18,978 bases of DNA, from positions 1 through 18,978 of the forward strand of contig CAJLWO010000052.1 in NCBI GenBank assembly GCA_905210435.1, read 5' to 3'. Shown in pieces: positions 1 through 7,830 of the stretch. Position 1 is the stretch's first letter, and the number at the start of each line of letters is the position of its first letter. The notes under the pieces are model-generated. The model was not told the origin of the DNA. It was given only the letters and a program-made list of their open reading frames with translations, and made no database searches. Source of the stretch: an uncultured Bacteroidales bacterium. Lineage in GTDB: Bacteria; Bacteroidota; Bacteroidia; Bacteroidales; Muribaculaceae. The translations under genes and the position numbers were made by a program.

Positions 1-59
1 CGGGGCGCGCTCGGGACTTCCACCCGTTAGATTATGCCCATGTCGGGCAAACTAACAAA

Positions 60-95
60 AATCGGGGAGAAAGCGCAAGCGCCTCCTCCCCGATT
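60..95 (-). terminator. Intrinsic terminator of pnp
   Basis: A 10-bp stem (60-69 with 86-95, AATCGGGGAG type) encloses a smaller GCGC-AA-GCGC hairpin. Read on the minus strand it is followed by TTTTGTTAGTTT, a U-rich tract. It lies about 20 bases after the pnp stop codon. Bases 1-59 show no supportable gene. Confidence 0.8.
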
Positions 96-115
96 ATCAT
101 AAAATCTTAATCTGC

Positions 116-2371
116 TTATTCGCGGGGTCCGCGGTCATTGCGGGGACCACGGTCGCCACGGTCACGGCGGGGTCCGCGGTCGCCGCCACGGTCGTTTCTG
201 TCGCCACGGTCGCGACGCGGTCCACGATCGCCACGCGGAGCACGTTCAGGCTCTACGTAGCCTTCGGGCTTGGGCTGGAGCGCACGCATCGACAGACGGT
301 ATTTGCCGGTCTTCTTGTCGATTTCGATCAGCTTCACCTGCACGGTGTCCCCCTCCTTGAGTCCCGATGCCTCCATATCGGCAAGACGGTCCCATGAAAT
401 TTCGGAGATGTGGAGCAGACCGTCGCGGTTGGGCATGAACTGCACGAAAGCGCCGAAGTCCATGATAGAACGTACGATACCGGTGTATACCTTGCCCTCC
501 TCGGGAAGCTCTACTATCTCGTTAATCATCTTGATAGCCTTGTCCATAGCCTCCTTGTTGGTGGCAGCCACTTCTATGAAGCCTGCATCGTCGATTTCGT
601 CAATAGAAACCGTAGCACCCGATGCTTCCTGAATACCCTGGATGACTTTTCCGCCCGGGCCGATGACAGCGCCGATAAGGTCTTTGGGGATAGTCATGGT
701 GACGATACGCGGCACGTTGGGCTTGTAGTCGGCACGGGGTTCGGGGATAGTTGCCTCGATGATGTCGAGGATGTGGAGACGTCCGTCGCGGGCCTGGTTG
801 AGCGCGCGTTCGAGTATCTCGTAAGAGAGGCCGTCGCACTTGATATCCATCTGCGTTGCAGTGATACCGTCACGTGTACCGGTCACCTTGAAGTCCATGT
901 CGCCGAGGTGGTCCTCATCGCCGAGAATATCGCTCAGGATGGCATACTTCTCACCGTCGGAAATCAGACCCATCGCGATACCTGCTACGGGGCGCTTCAT
1001 CTTCACGCCTGCATCGAGCAGCGAAAGCGTGCCGGCGCATACGGTTGCCATAGATGACGAACCGTTGGATTCGAGAATATCGCTCACGATACGGCATACG
1101 TAGGGGAAATCGTCGGGGAACATGCGTTTGAGCGCGCGGTGTGCCAGATTGCCGTGTCCTACCTCGCGGCGTCCTACGCCACGTGTCGGGCGTGCCTCGC
1201 CGGTCGAGAAGGGGGGGAAGTTATAGTGGAGAAGGAAACGCTCGCGGCCTGTGTAGAGCACGTCGTCGAGTATCTTCTCGTCGAGTTTCGTTCCGAGTGT
1301 AACGGTAGCGAGAGCCTGGGTCTCGCCGCGGGTGAAGATTGCCGATCCGTGGGGAGCCTGCAGATAGTCGGTCTCGCACCAGATAGGACGTATCTCGGTG
1401 GTCTTGCGGCCGTCGAGACGGATGCCTTCGTCGAGCACGCAGCGGCGCATTGCCTCTTTCTCGACGTCGTGGTAGTAACGTTTTACAAGGGGAGCTTTCT
1501 CGTCGCGTTCCTCCTCGGGAAGCGATTCGATATACTCGTTGCAGATAGCCTCGAACGAGTCGGCGCGCCAGTGCTTGTCGGCCGAACCGGTCTTGGCGAT
1601 GGCGTAAGCCTTGTCGTAGCACTTGTCGTGCACGTCCTTGCGGAGCTCCTCGTCGTTGGTCTCGTGGCAATATTCGCGTTTTACGGTCGAACCTACCTCT
1701 TCGGCAAGTTCCATCTGCGCCTTGCACTGTATCTTGATTGCATCGTGAGCGGCCTTGAGAGCGGCGAGAAGGTCGGCTTCCGACACTTCGTTCATCTCAC
1801 CCTCGACCATCATGATGTTGTCGTAGGTGGCGCCTACCATCAGCTCCATGTCAGCGTTTTCAAGCTGCTCGAAAGTGGGGTCGATGACAAATTCGCCGTT
1901 TACGCGGGCCACGCGCACTTCGGAGATAGGACCGTTGAAAGGTATGTCTGAAACGGCGAGAGCGGCCGACGCTGCCAGTCCGGCAAGCGCGTCGGGCATG
2001 TCGACGCCGTCCGATGAATACATGGTGATGTTTACAAATGTGTCAGCATGGTAATTTTCAGGGAAAAGGGGGCGGAGCACACGGTCTACCAGACGCGAGG
2101 TAAGAATCTCGTAGTCTGAAGCGCGGCCTTCACGTTTGAGGAAACCGCCCGGAAAACGTCCTGCCGATGAGAATTTCTCTTTATACTCTACTTGGAGGGG
2201 CATGAAATCAACTCCCTCGCCCGCCTCCTTGGCGGTAACAACAGTGGCGAGAAGCATCGTGCCACCGAGACGAAGCTCAACGGCGCCGTCGGCCTGTTTG
2301 GCCAGCTTGCCGGTCTCGATGGTAATCTCGCGGCCATCGGGCAGTGCGATGGTTTTCTTAATTACGTTCAT
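116..2371 (-). CDS. pnp: Polyribonucleotide nucleotidyltransferase (PNPase)
   Basis: 3'-5' exoribonuclease and polymerase that degrades RNA phosphorolytically to nucleoside diphosphates; a cytosolic trimer. The 751 residues show the full family layout: first RNase PH domain (about 10-145), helical linker, second RNase PH domain (about 315-545), KH domain (about 555-615, GPGG loop at 571-574) and S1 domain (about 626-695). The active-site serines are S438-S440 in NGSSSMATV. The metal-binding aspartates fit D485/D491 in LGDEDHLGDMDF. The RNA-contact loop is near 384-405 (HYNFPPFSTGEARPTRGVGRR). Residues 709-751 form a low-complexity Arg/Gly/Asp tail beyond the S1 domain, encoded by imperfect DNA repeats at 116-247; such a tail probably adds RNA or partner binding (inference). 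Start MNVIKK fits the family. It is a single-gene unit with its own promoter and terminator, divergent from the acyltransferase gene. Confidence 0.98.
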   Translation of the reverse strand: MNVIKKTIALPDGREITIETGKLAKQADGAVELRLGGTMLLATVVTAKEAGEGVDFMPLQVEYKEKFSSAGRFPGGFLKREGRASDYEILTSRLVDRVLRPLFPENYHADTFVNITMYSSDGVDMPDALAGLAASAALAVSDIPFNGPISEVRVARVNGEFVIDPTFEQLENADMELMVGATYDNIMMVEGEMNEVSEADLLAALKAAHDAIKIQCKAQMELAEEVGSTVKREYCHETNDEELRKDVHDKCYDKAYAIAKTGSADKHWRADSFEAICNEYIESLPEEERDEKAPLVKRYYHDVEKEAMRRCVLDEGIRLDGRKTTEIRPIWCETDYLQAPHGSAIFTRGETQALATVTLGTKLDEKILDDVLYTGRERFLLHYNFPPFSTGEARPTRGVGRREVGHGNLAHRALKRMFPDDFPYVCRIVSDILESNGSSSMATVCAGTLSLLDAGVKMKRPVAGIAMGLISDGEKYAILSDILGDEDHLGDMDFKVTGTRDGITATQMDIKCDGLSYEILERALNQARDGRLHILDIIEATIPEPRADYKPNVPRIVTMTIPKDLIGAVIGPGGKVIQGIQEASGATVSIDEIDDAGFIEVAATNKEAMDKAIKMINEIVELPEEGKVYTGIVRSIMDFGAFVQFMPNRDGLLHISEISWDRLADMEASGLKEGDTVQVKLIEIDKKTGKYRLSMRALQPKPEGYVEPERAPRGDRGPRRDRGDRNDRGGDRGPRRDRGDRGPRNDRGPRE

Positions 2372-2410
2372 AAATTGGTCTTATATTTTCTTATACTTCA
2401 AAAATTCGTA

Positions 2411-2418
2411 CAAAGTTA
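2411..2418 (-). promoter_or_regulatory. pnp promoter -7 box
   Basis: Reads TAACTTTG on the minus strand, a perfect match to the Bacteroidetes TAnnTTTG box, about 40 bases before the pnp start. No good -33 TTTG is visible at the usual distance, so this rests on the -7 element and its position. Confidence 0.65.
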
Positions 2419-2450
2419 GCACTTTTTTTTCATCTATTAAAGGTTTTTAT

Positions 2451-2458
2451 TAACTTTG
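2451..2458 (+). promoter_or_regulatory. Acyltransferase gene promoter -7 box
   Basis: TAACTTTG on the plus strand, a perfect TAnnTTTG match, 57 bases before the ATG at 2516. Together with the minus-strand box at 2411-2418 it makes a compact divergent promoter region of 144 bases. The -33 region is a T run rather than clear TTTG. Confidence 0.6.
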
Positions 2459-2515
2459 ACGCGTTAATATAACAAAAAAACAATCCCATTTCCTATTTTT
2501 TCGCGCAATATATCC

Positions 2516-3436
2516 ATGATTGAGAATTTGGTATCTGTCACCCCCGACGACTACGCACGCCTTTTCCCGACGCCCTCGACAGTATTCGGCTCAGCGGCAT
2601 TCAATATGCTCAACAGCGCCAAAGTCTCCCGCATCGAATTTCTTGCCGGCCTTGACTCCGACAGCCGCCCCCTGATGGGTATGATTGCCGGACTGCGCGA
2701 CGGCATCTGGCGCTCCCCGTTCTCGGCACCAATGGCCGCCCTCTCATGGAATCGCGACCTAAGCCTCGCCACCATCGAAAGTTTCTTCACACACGTCAGG
2801 AAGCACCTCGCGCCGCATCCGCTGCGGCTCATCCTCCCTCCGGCATTCATCGCCCCGCAGATGCTCACGGCCATAACCGGCACAGCAGCCAACATGGCAT
2901 CATCAGTCATATTCGACTACAACTACCACTACGACCTCTCGCTTACCCCCGAGTTCGAGAAACATCTCAAACCCGGGGCACGCAACAAATACCATCAGGC
3001 ACAAAAATCTGATTTCACATTCGAATCCGCCGACATAGCCCGCGCCTACGCCGTCATAGCCGCCAACCGCACTGCCAAAGGCTACTACCTCGCCATGACG
3101 CTTGCCGACCTAGAGGCCACATCATCAATAATCGACATCGACGCATTCATACTCAGCCACCGCGACACCGATGTCGCCGCGGCAATCGTCTACCGCATAG
3201 CGCCCGGCATAGCCCACGTGGTCTACTGGGGCGACATCCCGGGCTTCGAGCAACTGCGCCCCATGAACATCCTCCCCTACCACATCTTCACCCACTACCA
3301 CGCCCTCGGCTTCACCATCGTAAACATCGGCACCTCCTCCACCGACGGCATCCCCAACCACGGTCTCTGCTCATTCAAAGAGTCACTCGGCTGCACCACC
3401 TCCCTCATCCCCACGATAACAATTCATAATTCATAA
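2516..3436 (+). CDS. FemAB/GNAT-like acyltransferase of unknown substrate
   Basis: 306 residues that look like the FemAB/Acetyltransf_6 branch of the GNAT superfamily. The second half carries the usual pattern: RNKYHQAQKSDFTFE (about 156-170), an Arg/Lys-rich acceptor helix, a central strand block DIDAFILSH...AAAIVYRIAPGIAHVVYWGD (about 207-240), then PMNILPYHIFTHYHALGF (249-266) and a terminal FKESLGC (287-293). There is no signal peptide or membrane helix, so it is probably cytosolic. Family members transfer acyl or aminoacyl groups onto cell-wall or surface-glycan precursors; the substrate here cannot be read from sequence. It is a single gene on the plus strand with its own -7 box. The last four residues (IHNS) and stop codon are encoded by the AATTCAT repeat starting at 3421, so the native C-terminus may have been altered. 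The family call is by eye and moderately sure. Confidence 0.7.
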   Translation: MIENLVSVTPDDYARLFPTPSTVFGSAAFNMLNSAKVSRIEFLAGLDSDSRPLMGMIAGLRDGIWRSPFSAPMAALSWNRDLSLATIESFFTHVRKHLAPHPLRLILPPAFIAPQMLTAITGTAANMASSVIFDYNYHYDLSLTPEFEKHLKPGARNKYHQAQKSDFTFESADIARAYAVIAANRTAKGYYLAMTLADLEATSSIIDIDAFILSHRDTDVAAAIVYRIAPGIAHVVYWGDIPGFEQLRPMNILPYHIFTHYHALGFTIVNIGTSSTDGIPNHGLCSFKESLGCTTSLIPTITIHNS

Positions 3437-3592
3437 TTGCTAAGCATCGGGCACAATTGCATCAGACCTGTCCGACCGGTCTGACCTGTCCGACTCGTCC
3501 GAGCAATCATAGCCTGAGCCCTCGGAGTTCTCGGAGTTCTCCGAGAACTCCTCCTCCCGCACGACCAATTATGAATTGTGAATTATGAATTG
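3420..3592. repeat. Composite short-repeat block with inverted heptamer ends
   Basis: The left edge (3420-3439) is two AATTCAT heptamers plus AATT. The right edge (3566-3592) is AATTATG, AATTGTG, AATTATG, AATT. The two edges are inverted relative to each other: the right edge reversed begins CAATTCATAATTCA, as does the left. Inside are two 9-base-period arrays: GACCTGTCC-like units at 3465-3500 (four copies) and CTCGGAGTT-like units at 3521-3547 (three copies, the last inverted in sense). No ORF is convincing. It could be a small non-coding mobile-like unit or slippage-grown DNA. Confidence 0.7.
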
Positions 3593-3646
3593 CCCAATAA
3601 AAAGAGAGGGGGCAGCCGCCGGCTGCCCCCTCTCTTTTTATTGGGC
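3592..3646. terminator. Bidirectional terminator, 26-bp perfect stem
   Basis: A perfect 26-bp stem (3592-3617 with 3621-3646) closes on a GCC loop. It has a GC core (GGGGGCAGCC) and A/T-rich flanks (AATAAAAAGAGA), so both strands give a hairpin ending in a U tract. It starts immediately after the frdB stop codon on the minus strand and serves the convergent acyltransferase gene on the plus strand. Confidence 0.9.
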
Positions 3647-4402
3647 TTAGTCTTTAAACTTTGCTTTGATAAATTCGCGGTTGAGGCGGGCGATGTTGCT
3701 CAACGGAATGCTCTTGGGGCATTCTGCCGCACATGCACCGGTGTTGGTACAGTTACCGAAACCGAGCTCGTCCATCTTCTTGACCATGGCGCGGGCGCGA
3801 CGTGCGCGTTCCACCTGACCCTGGGGAAGGAGTGCGAACTGGCTCACCTTGGCCGATACGAAAAGCATTGCCGAACCGTTCTTGCAGGCTGCCACACAGG
3901 CACCGCAACCGATACAGGTCGCAGAGTCCATAGCCACGTCGGCTACCTCTTTCGAGATGGGAGTGGCGTTGGCATCGGGAGCACCGCCGCAGTTGAACGA
4001 TACATAACCGCCGGCCTGCTGGATCTTATCGAAAGCGTTGCGGTCTACTGTAAGGTCGCGGATTACGGGGAATGCAGCCGAGCGCCACGGCTCGATGGTG
4101 ATGGTGTCGCCATCGTTGAATTTACGCATGTGGAGCTGGCAGGTCGTGATGCCCTGTACGGGTCCGTGGGGATGACCGTTGATATAGAGCGAGCACATAC
4201 CGCAGATACCTTCGCGGCAGTCATTATCAAATACTACAGGCTCCTCACCCTTCTCTACGAGCTGCTGGTTGAGCATATCGAGCATTTCGAGGAAAGAACT
4301 TCCTGTAGACACATTATCGACATGATAGTTGACGAAACGGCCTTTTTCTTTGGGACCGCGCTGACGCCAAATCTTCAAGTTTACCGAAATTGTATGTTCC
4401 AT
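3647..4402 (-). CDS. frdB: Fumarate reductase/succinate dehydrogenase iron-sulfur subunit
   Basis: Electron-transfer subunit that passes electrons between quinone-linked hemes and the FAD of FrdA. In 251 residues all three cluster sites are present: [2Fe-2S] ligands C62, C67, C70 and C88 (DCREGICGMC...TTC); a CxxCxxCxxxC run C163, C166, C169, C173 (TCIGCGACVAACK); and C218, C224, C228 (NCTNTGACAAECPK), which complete the [4Fe-4S] and [3Fe-4S] clusters. It is last in the frdC-frdA-frdB operon, 33 bases after frdA, and its stop codon abuts the terminator stem. The sequence does not decide the physiological direction. In an anaerobic gut Bacteroidales fumarate reduction is the expected one, so sdhB is an equally valid name. 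Confidence 0.97.
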   Translation of the reverse strand: MEHTISVNLKIWRQRGPKEKGRFVNYHVDNVSTGSSFLEMLDMLNQQLVEKGEEPVVFDNDCREGICGMCSLYINGHPHGPVQGITTCQLHMRKFNDGDTITIEPWRSAAFPVIRDLTVDRNAFDKIQQAGGYVSFNCGGAPDANATPISKEVADVAMDSATCIGCGACVAACKNGSAMLFVSAKVSQFALLPQGQVERARRARAMVKKMDELGFGNCTNTGACAAECPKSIPLSNIARLNREFIKAKFKD

Positions 4403-4435
4403 TGTTGTAATATCTTATAAGTTTGACGTTTACGA

Positions 4436-6463
4436 TTACGATTTGTAGTTACGTGTCTGTACCTGGATTGCCTCGTATTTGAGGGGCTCTTTGAGAAGTA
4501 CGGGCTTCTCGTTGTCGCCGGTATATTTCCAGCAGCTCACATACATATAGTCCTTATCGTTACGGGCAGCCTCACCGTCGGCAGTCTGGTACTCCTCGCG
4601 GAAGTGTGCGCCGCATGATTCGTTACGGTTGAGGGCGTCGATAGCCATCATCTTGGCCATCACGAGGAAGTCTTCGAGACGGAGTGCCTTTTCAAGCTCG
4701 GTATTGAGGTCGTCGGCCGAACCTACGATGCGCAGGTCGCTGTAGAACTCCTTGCGCACCTCTTCGATTTCCTTGGTGGCTTTCACGAGGCTCTGGAGCG
4801 TACGGCCCATGCCTACGAGGTTCCACATCACATGACCGAGACGCTTGTGGATTTCGTCGGGCGACTTGGTACCCTTGATGTTCATCAGCTTCTCGATACG
4901 AGCCTTGACATCAGCCTCGGCCTTCGCGAACTCGGGAGTGTTGGTCTTGAAGTGGGGCACCTTGATCTGGTCGCTGAGATAATTCTGAAGCGTGTAGGGA
5001 AGCACGAAGTAACCGTCGGCAAGACCCTGCATGAGCGCCGAAGCACCCAGACGGTTGGCACCGTGGTCAGAGAAGTTGCACTCGCCGATGGCGAAAAGAC
5101 CCTTGATTGAAGTCTGCAGCTCGTAGTCAACCCAGATACCGCCCATTGTATAGTGGCTGGCGGGGAATATCTGCATCGGGGTCTCGTAGGGGTTGTCATC
5201 GGAAATCATCTGGTACATGTCGAAGAGGTTGCCGTAGCGGTCACGCACTACATCGGCACCCAGACGTTCGATGGCATATTTGAAGTCGAGATATACGGCA
5301 TTGCCCGTACCTACACCGTAGCCGGCATCGCAACGTTCCTTGGCCGCACGCGAAGCGATGTCACGGGGGCAAAGGTTACCGAATGCGGGATAGCGGCGTT
5401 CGAGGTAGAAGTCGCGGTCCTCGTCGGGGATGTCGGTGGGTTTGAGTTTGCCTGCACGGATAGCCTCGGCATCCTCTTTCTTCTTGGGGACCCAGATACG
5501 GCCGTCGTTACGGAGCGACTCCGACATAAGTGTCAGCTTCGACTGGTCTTCGCCGTGCACGGGGATACATGTGGGGTGAATCTGAGTGAAAGCGAGGTTG
5601 GAGAGGTAGGCGCCTTTCTTGAATGCCTGGATTGCGGCCGAGCCGTTGCAGCCCATGGCGTTGGTCGAAAGGAAGAATGTACGGCCGTAACCTCCGGTAG
5701 CGAGCACCACTGCGTGTGCGGCATAGCGTTCGAGCTTGCCGGTGACGAGGTTGCGCACGATGATACCGCGTGCACGTCCGTCGATGATGACGAGGTCGAG
5801 CATCTCGCGGCGGTTGTACGACTTCACTGTGCCTTTCTGAATCTGGCGGTTGAGCGAAGCGTATGCGCCGAGAAGGAGCTGCTGGCCTGTCTGGCCTTTG
5901 GCATAGAATGTACGTGACACCTGCGCGCCGCCGAACGAACGGTTGGCCAGGAGGCCGCCGTATTCACGTGCGAAAGGCACACCCTGCTGCACGCACTGGT
6001 CGATGATATTGTTTGACACCTCGGCAAGACGGTATACGTTGGCTTCGCGTGAACGGAAGTCGCCGCCCTTTACGGTGTCGTAGAAAAGACGGTAAACGGA
6101 GTCACCGTCGTTCTGATAGTTCTTGGCTGCGTTGATACCGCCCTGTGCTGCGATGGAGTGCGCGCGACGGGGTGAATCCTGGATGCAGAAATTGAGCACG
6201 TTGAAACCCATTTCGCCAAGTGTCGATGCGGCCGATGCGCCGGCAAGACCCGTACCTACCACGATTACGTCGAGGTTACGTTTGTTGGCGGGGTTGACGA
6301 GTTTCTGATGTGCTTTATAGTTGGTCCACTTCTCAGCTACGGGACCTTCGGGTATCTTTGAGTCAATCTGATATTCGGGGAGGGCAGCCGATTCGATGTC
6401 GGCGAAATCTTTCATGATTGGTGTCGAGTCAATCATCCCTTCGAGATTTTTAATATCTGCCAT
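4436..6463 (-). CDS. frdA: Fumarate reductase/succinate dehydrogenase flavoprotein subunit
   Basis: Catalytic subunit interconverting fumarate and succinate on covalently bound FAD, on the cytoplasmic face of the membrane complex. At 675 residues it fits the type-B family. Visible elements are the dinucleotide fold VGTGLAGASAA (69-79), the FAD-attachment histidine H102 in HSIAAQGG, substrate-site HPTCIP (about 296-301) and the Arg of SESLRND (about 318), the HYTMGGIWVD segment (437-446), and the C-terminal flavin motif GECNFSDHGANRLGASAL (about 460-477). It lies 10 bases after frdC and 33 before frdB, indicating cotranscription. Start MADIKN is preceded by a short A/T-rich spacer without Shine-Dalgarno, as usual in this phylum. 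No broken motif seen. Confidence 0.98.
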   Translation of the reverse strand: MADIKNLEGMIDSTPIMKDFADIESAALPEYQIDSKIPEGPVAEKWTNYKAHQKLVNPANKRNLDVIVVGTGLAGASAASTLGEMGFNVLNFCIQDSPRRAHSIAAQGGINAAKNYQNDGDSVYRLFYDTVKGGDFRSREANVYRLAEVSNNIIDQCVQQGVPFAREYGGLLANRSFGGAQVSRTFYAKGQTGQQLLLGAYASLNRQIQKGTVKSYNRREMLDLVIIDGRARGIIVRNLVTGKLERYAAHAVVLATGGYGRTFFLSTNAMGCNGSAAIQAFKKGAYLSNLAFTQIHPTCIPVHGEDQSKLTLMSESLRNDGRIWVPKKKEDAEAIRAGKLKPTDIPDEDRDFYLERRYPAFGNLCPRDIASRAAKERCDAGYGVGTGNAVYLDFKYAIERLGADVVRDRYGNLFDMYQMISDDNPYETPMQIFPASHYTMGGIWVDYELQTSIKGLFAIGECNFSDHGANRLGASALMQGLADGYFVLPYTLQNYLSDQIKVPHFKTNTPEFAKAEADVKARIEKLMNIKGTKSPDEIHKRLGHVMWNLVGMGRTLQSLVKATKEIEEVRKEFYSDLRIVGSADDLNTELEKALRLEDFLVMAKMMAIDALNRNESCGAHFREEYQTADGEAARNDKDYMYVSCWKYTGDNEKPVLLKEPLKYEAIQVQTRNYKS

Positions 6464-6473
6464 AACTGATTAA

Positions 6474-7541
6474 TTAAAATGTTCCTTCGTTAAAGTTATC
6501 GCTCACTGAAGAGGCAGTGTTGCGGGGACAATCGCCTTTGCACTGTCCGGCATTGGCGCATTCAGCTCCGTTGGAGCAGGCCTTCTGACAGTCAGCGGTG
6601 CATTCGCCGCATGCGGCCTTGTCACAGCCATTGCCTTCGGGGCAGACGCCGTTTTTGGTGCAGCCGGCAGCCTTGTTGCAGGGAGTGCCGCATTCGGAGT
6701 TGCAGGCGGCAGCTATCTTGGCGATAGTGGAGCAGCGTGCGCATGACTCGATGCATTCGCCTGTAGCGCAACCGCACTCGTCGCAGCTTTCGCAACCTTC
6801 ACAGCCTTCGCAATTGCATGCGGGAGCCATCTCATAATACTGCTCGATGAGAGCGGGGTTGGTCGTGTAATAGTTCTTCTTGGCCTGTACGGTGAACACT
6901 ATCGCCTCAACGGCAAAAAGGAGAACTACGACGGTAGCCCATACGCAACCGATGTTTTTCAGACGGTTGAGCCAAATGCCGTTGTTGAGGCCCGACGACT
7001 GGCACATCGACCAGAAGCCGTGGGTCATGTGGAACCACAGGGCTGCGAAACCGATGAGGTAAACAATCAGGGTGACGGGACAGCTGAATGCCTGCTGAAT
7101 GAAGAGCGTACCGGCTGCTCCGGGATATTCACCTTCAAGACCGAGCACTTCGGGGAGCTGCATCTTGGCCCAGAACTGGATAAGGTGCACGATAAGGAAA
7201 CATACTACCACGATACCGAGAACGAGCATGTTCTTCGACGACCATTCCACCTGCTTGGGACGCGAGGTCACGGCATAGCGGTCGTTGCCGCGGGCACGGC
7301 GGTTCTCGTAGGTAAGCCACAATGCGTAGAGGATGTGGAGTATGAAACCGCCGGCCAGGATGGCAGTACCGACGAGGGCATACCAGTTGGCGCCGAGGAA
7401 TTCACATACAGCGTTGTAGGCTGTCGGCCAGAACAAAGCCACTCCATTCATCAACACGTGAAATGTAACAAACAGGATTAGGAAAGCGCCGGTCAGAGCC
7501 ATGACAAACTTCCGTCCTATTGATGAGCTTGTTAACCACAT
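6474..7541 (-). CDS. frdC: Fumarate reductase/succinate dehydrogenase cytochrome b subunit with cysteine-rich extension
   Basis: Membrane anchor of the complex. Residues 1-225 show five hydrophobic segments (about 12-37, 54-77, 104-124, 154-172, 198-219). H28, H69, H119 and H171 (or H174) are placed in the helices as expected for a type-B diheme cytochrome b, which exchanges electrons with menaquinone. The family normally ends soon after the fifth helix, near residue 230. Here the frame continues for about 115 residues. Residues 242-338 hold 23 cysteines in 97 positions, many as CxxC or CxC (CNCEGC, CESC, CDEC, CARC, CGEC), followed by a cysteine-free end at 339-355. With five helices the tail should lie opposite the N-terminus, which in this family means periplasmic (inference). 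It is first in frdCAB. The tail might bind metal or form disulfides, but nothing here proves it. Confidence 0.95.
   Translation of the reverse strand: MWLTSSSIGRKFVMALTGAFLILFVTFHVLMNGVALFWPTAYNAVCEFLGANWYALVGTAILAGGFILHILYALWLTYENRRARGNDRYAVTSRPKQVEWSSKNMLVLGIVVVCFLIVHLIQFWAKMQLPEVLGLEGEYPGAAGTLFIQQAFSCPVTLIVYLIGFAALWFHMTHGFWSMCQSSGLNNGIWLNRLKNIGCVWATVVVLLFAVEAIVFTVQAKKNYYTTNPALIEQYYEMAPACNCEGCEGCESCDECGCATGECIESCARCSTIAKIAAACNSECGTPCNKAAGCTKNGVCPEGNGCDKAACGECTADCQKACSNGAECANAGQCKGDCPRNTASSVSDNFNEGTF
6528..6818 (-). other. Cysteine-rich tail of FrdC
   Basis: Encodes FrdC residues 242-338: 23 Cys, rich in Gly, Glu, Asp, Ala and Lys, with no hydrophobic segment. It is made of degenerate repeats with C every 3-7 residues, and the first 20 residues have C at nearly every third position. 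It is in frame with the cytochrome, and both TGC and TGT codons are used, so this is not a simple nucleotide repeat or frameshift product. Confidence 0.85.
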
Positions 7542-7681
7542 AGAAGTTTAGAGGATTTTGGATTATTAATAGATTGATTTACTTGTAAAAGCAGAGCTAT
7601 TGTTTTGGTTTGCAATCAGTTGTCACTTCACTCCGGGATGTTCGCGCATACCGCGGCGAAGAGTCATGATATTTTGCGTTA

Positions 7682-7713
7682 CAAAATTAACTTTTTTTCA
7701 TCTACCCCGCAAA
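7682..7713 (-). promoter_or_regulatory. frdCAB operon promoter
   Basis: On the minus strand TTTG (7710-7713) is followed after 20 bases by TAATTTTG (7682-7689). This is the Bacteroidetes housekeeping promoter pattern (TTTG, 19-21 bases, TAnnTTTG). It implies transcription from about 7676 and a leader near 135 bases before the frdC start. The leader holds only a weak TTCGC/GCGAA hairpin around 7640-7665. Confidence 0.8.
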
Positions 7714-7830
7714 TGAATAAGGATTTTTTTCTTTAAAATAAATATCGGAGATGCCCCGCAATGCCGCGGGGAGGAAGGTTGCAGCACCCAAAATGCACAA
7801 ACGAAATTTGTAGGAACGCGATTCAATGCT

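Noticed and set aside
1..59. Possible 3' end of a plus-strand gene (frame 1 stop at 28-30)
   Set aside because: Nine codons without motif cannot be told from chance.
1211..1217. G7 run in pnp, and a similar one at 15099-15105, as phase-variation switches
   Set aside because: Only seven bases; the first encodes a conserved Pro-Pro stretch and the second is intergenic with no promoter spacing role visible.
410..1951. Long plus-strand open frames opposite pnp (215 and 270 codons)
   Set aside because: They lie fully antisense to an intact pnp, encode no recognisable motif and reflect codon bias of the real gene.
3578..4420. 280-codon plus-strand frame opposite frdB
   Set aside because: It starts in the repeat/terminator region and is antisense to a complete frdB; no family features.
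7541..7681. frdCAB leader as a riboswitch
   Set aside because: About 135 bases with only a weak 5-bp hairpin; no known aptamer pattern recognised.
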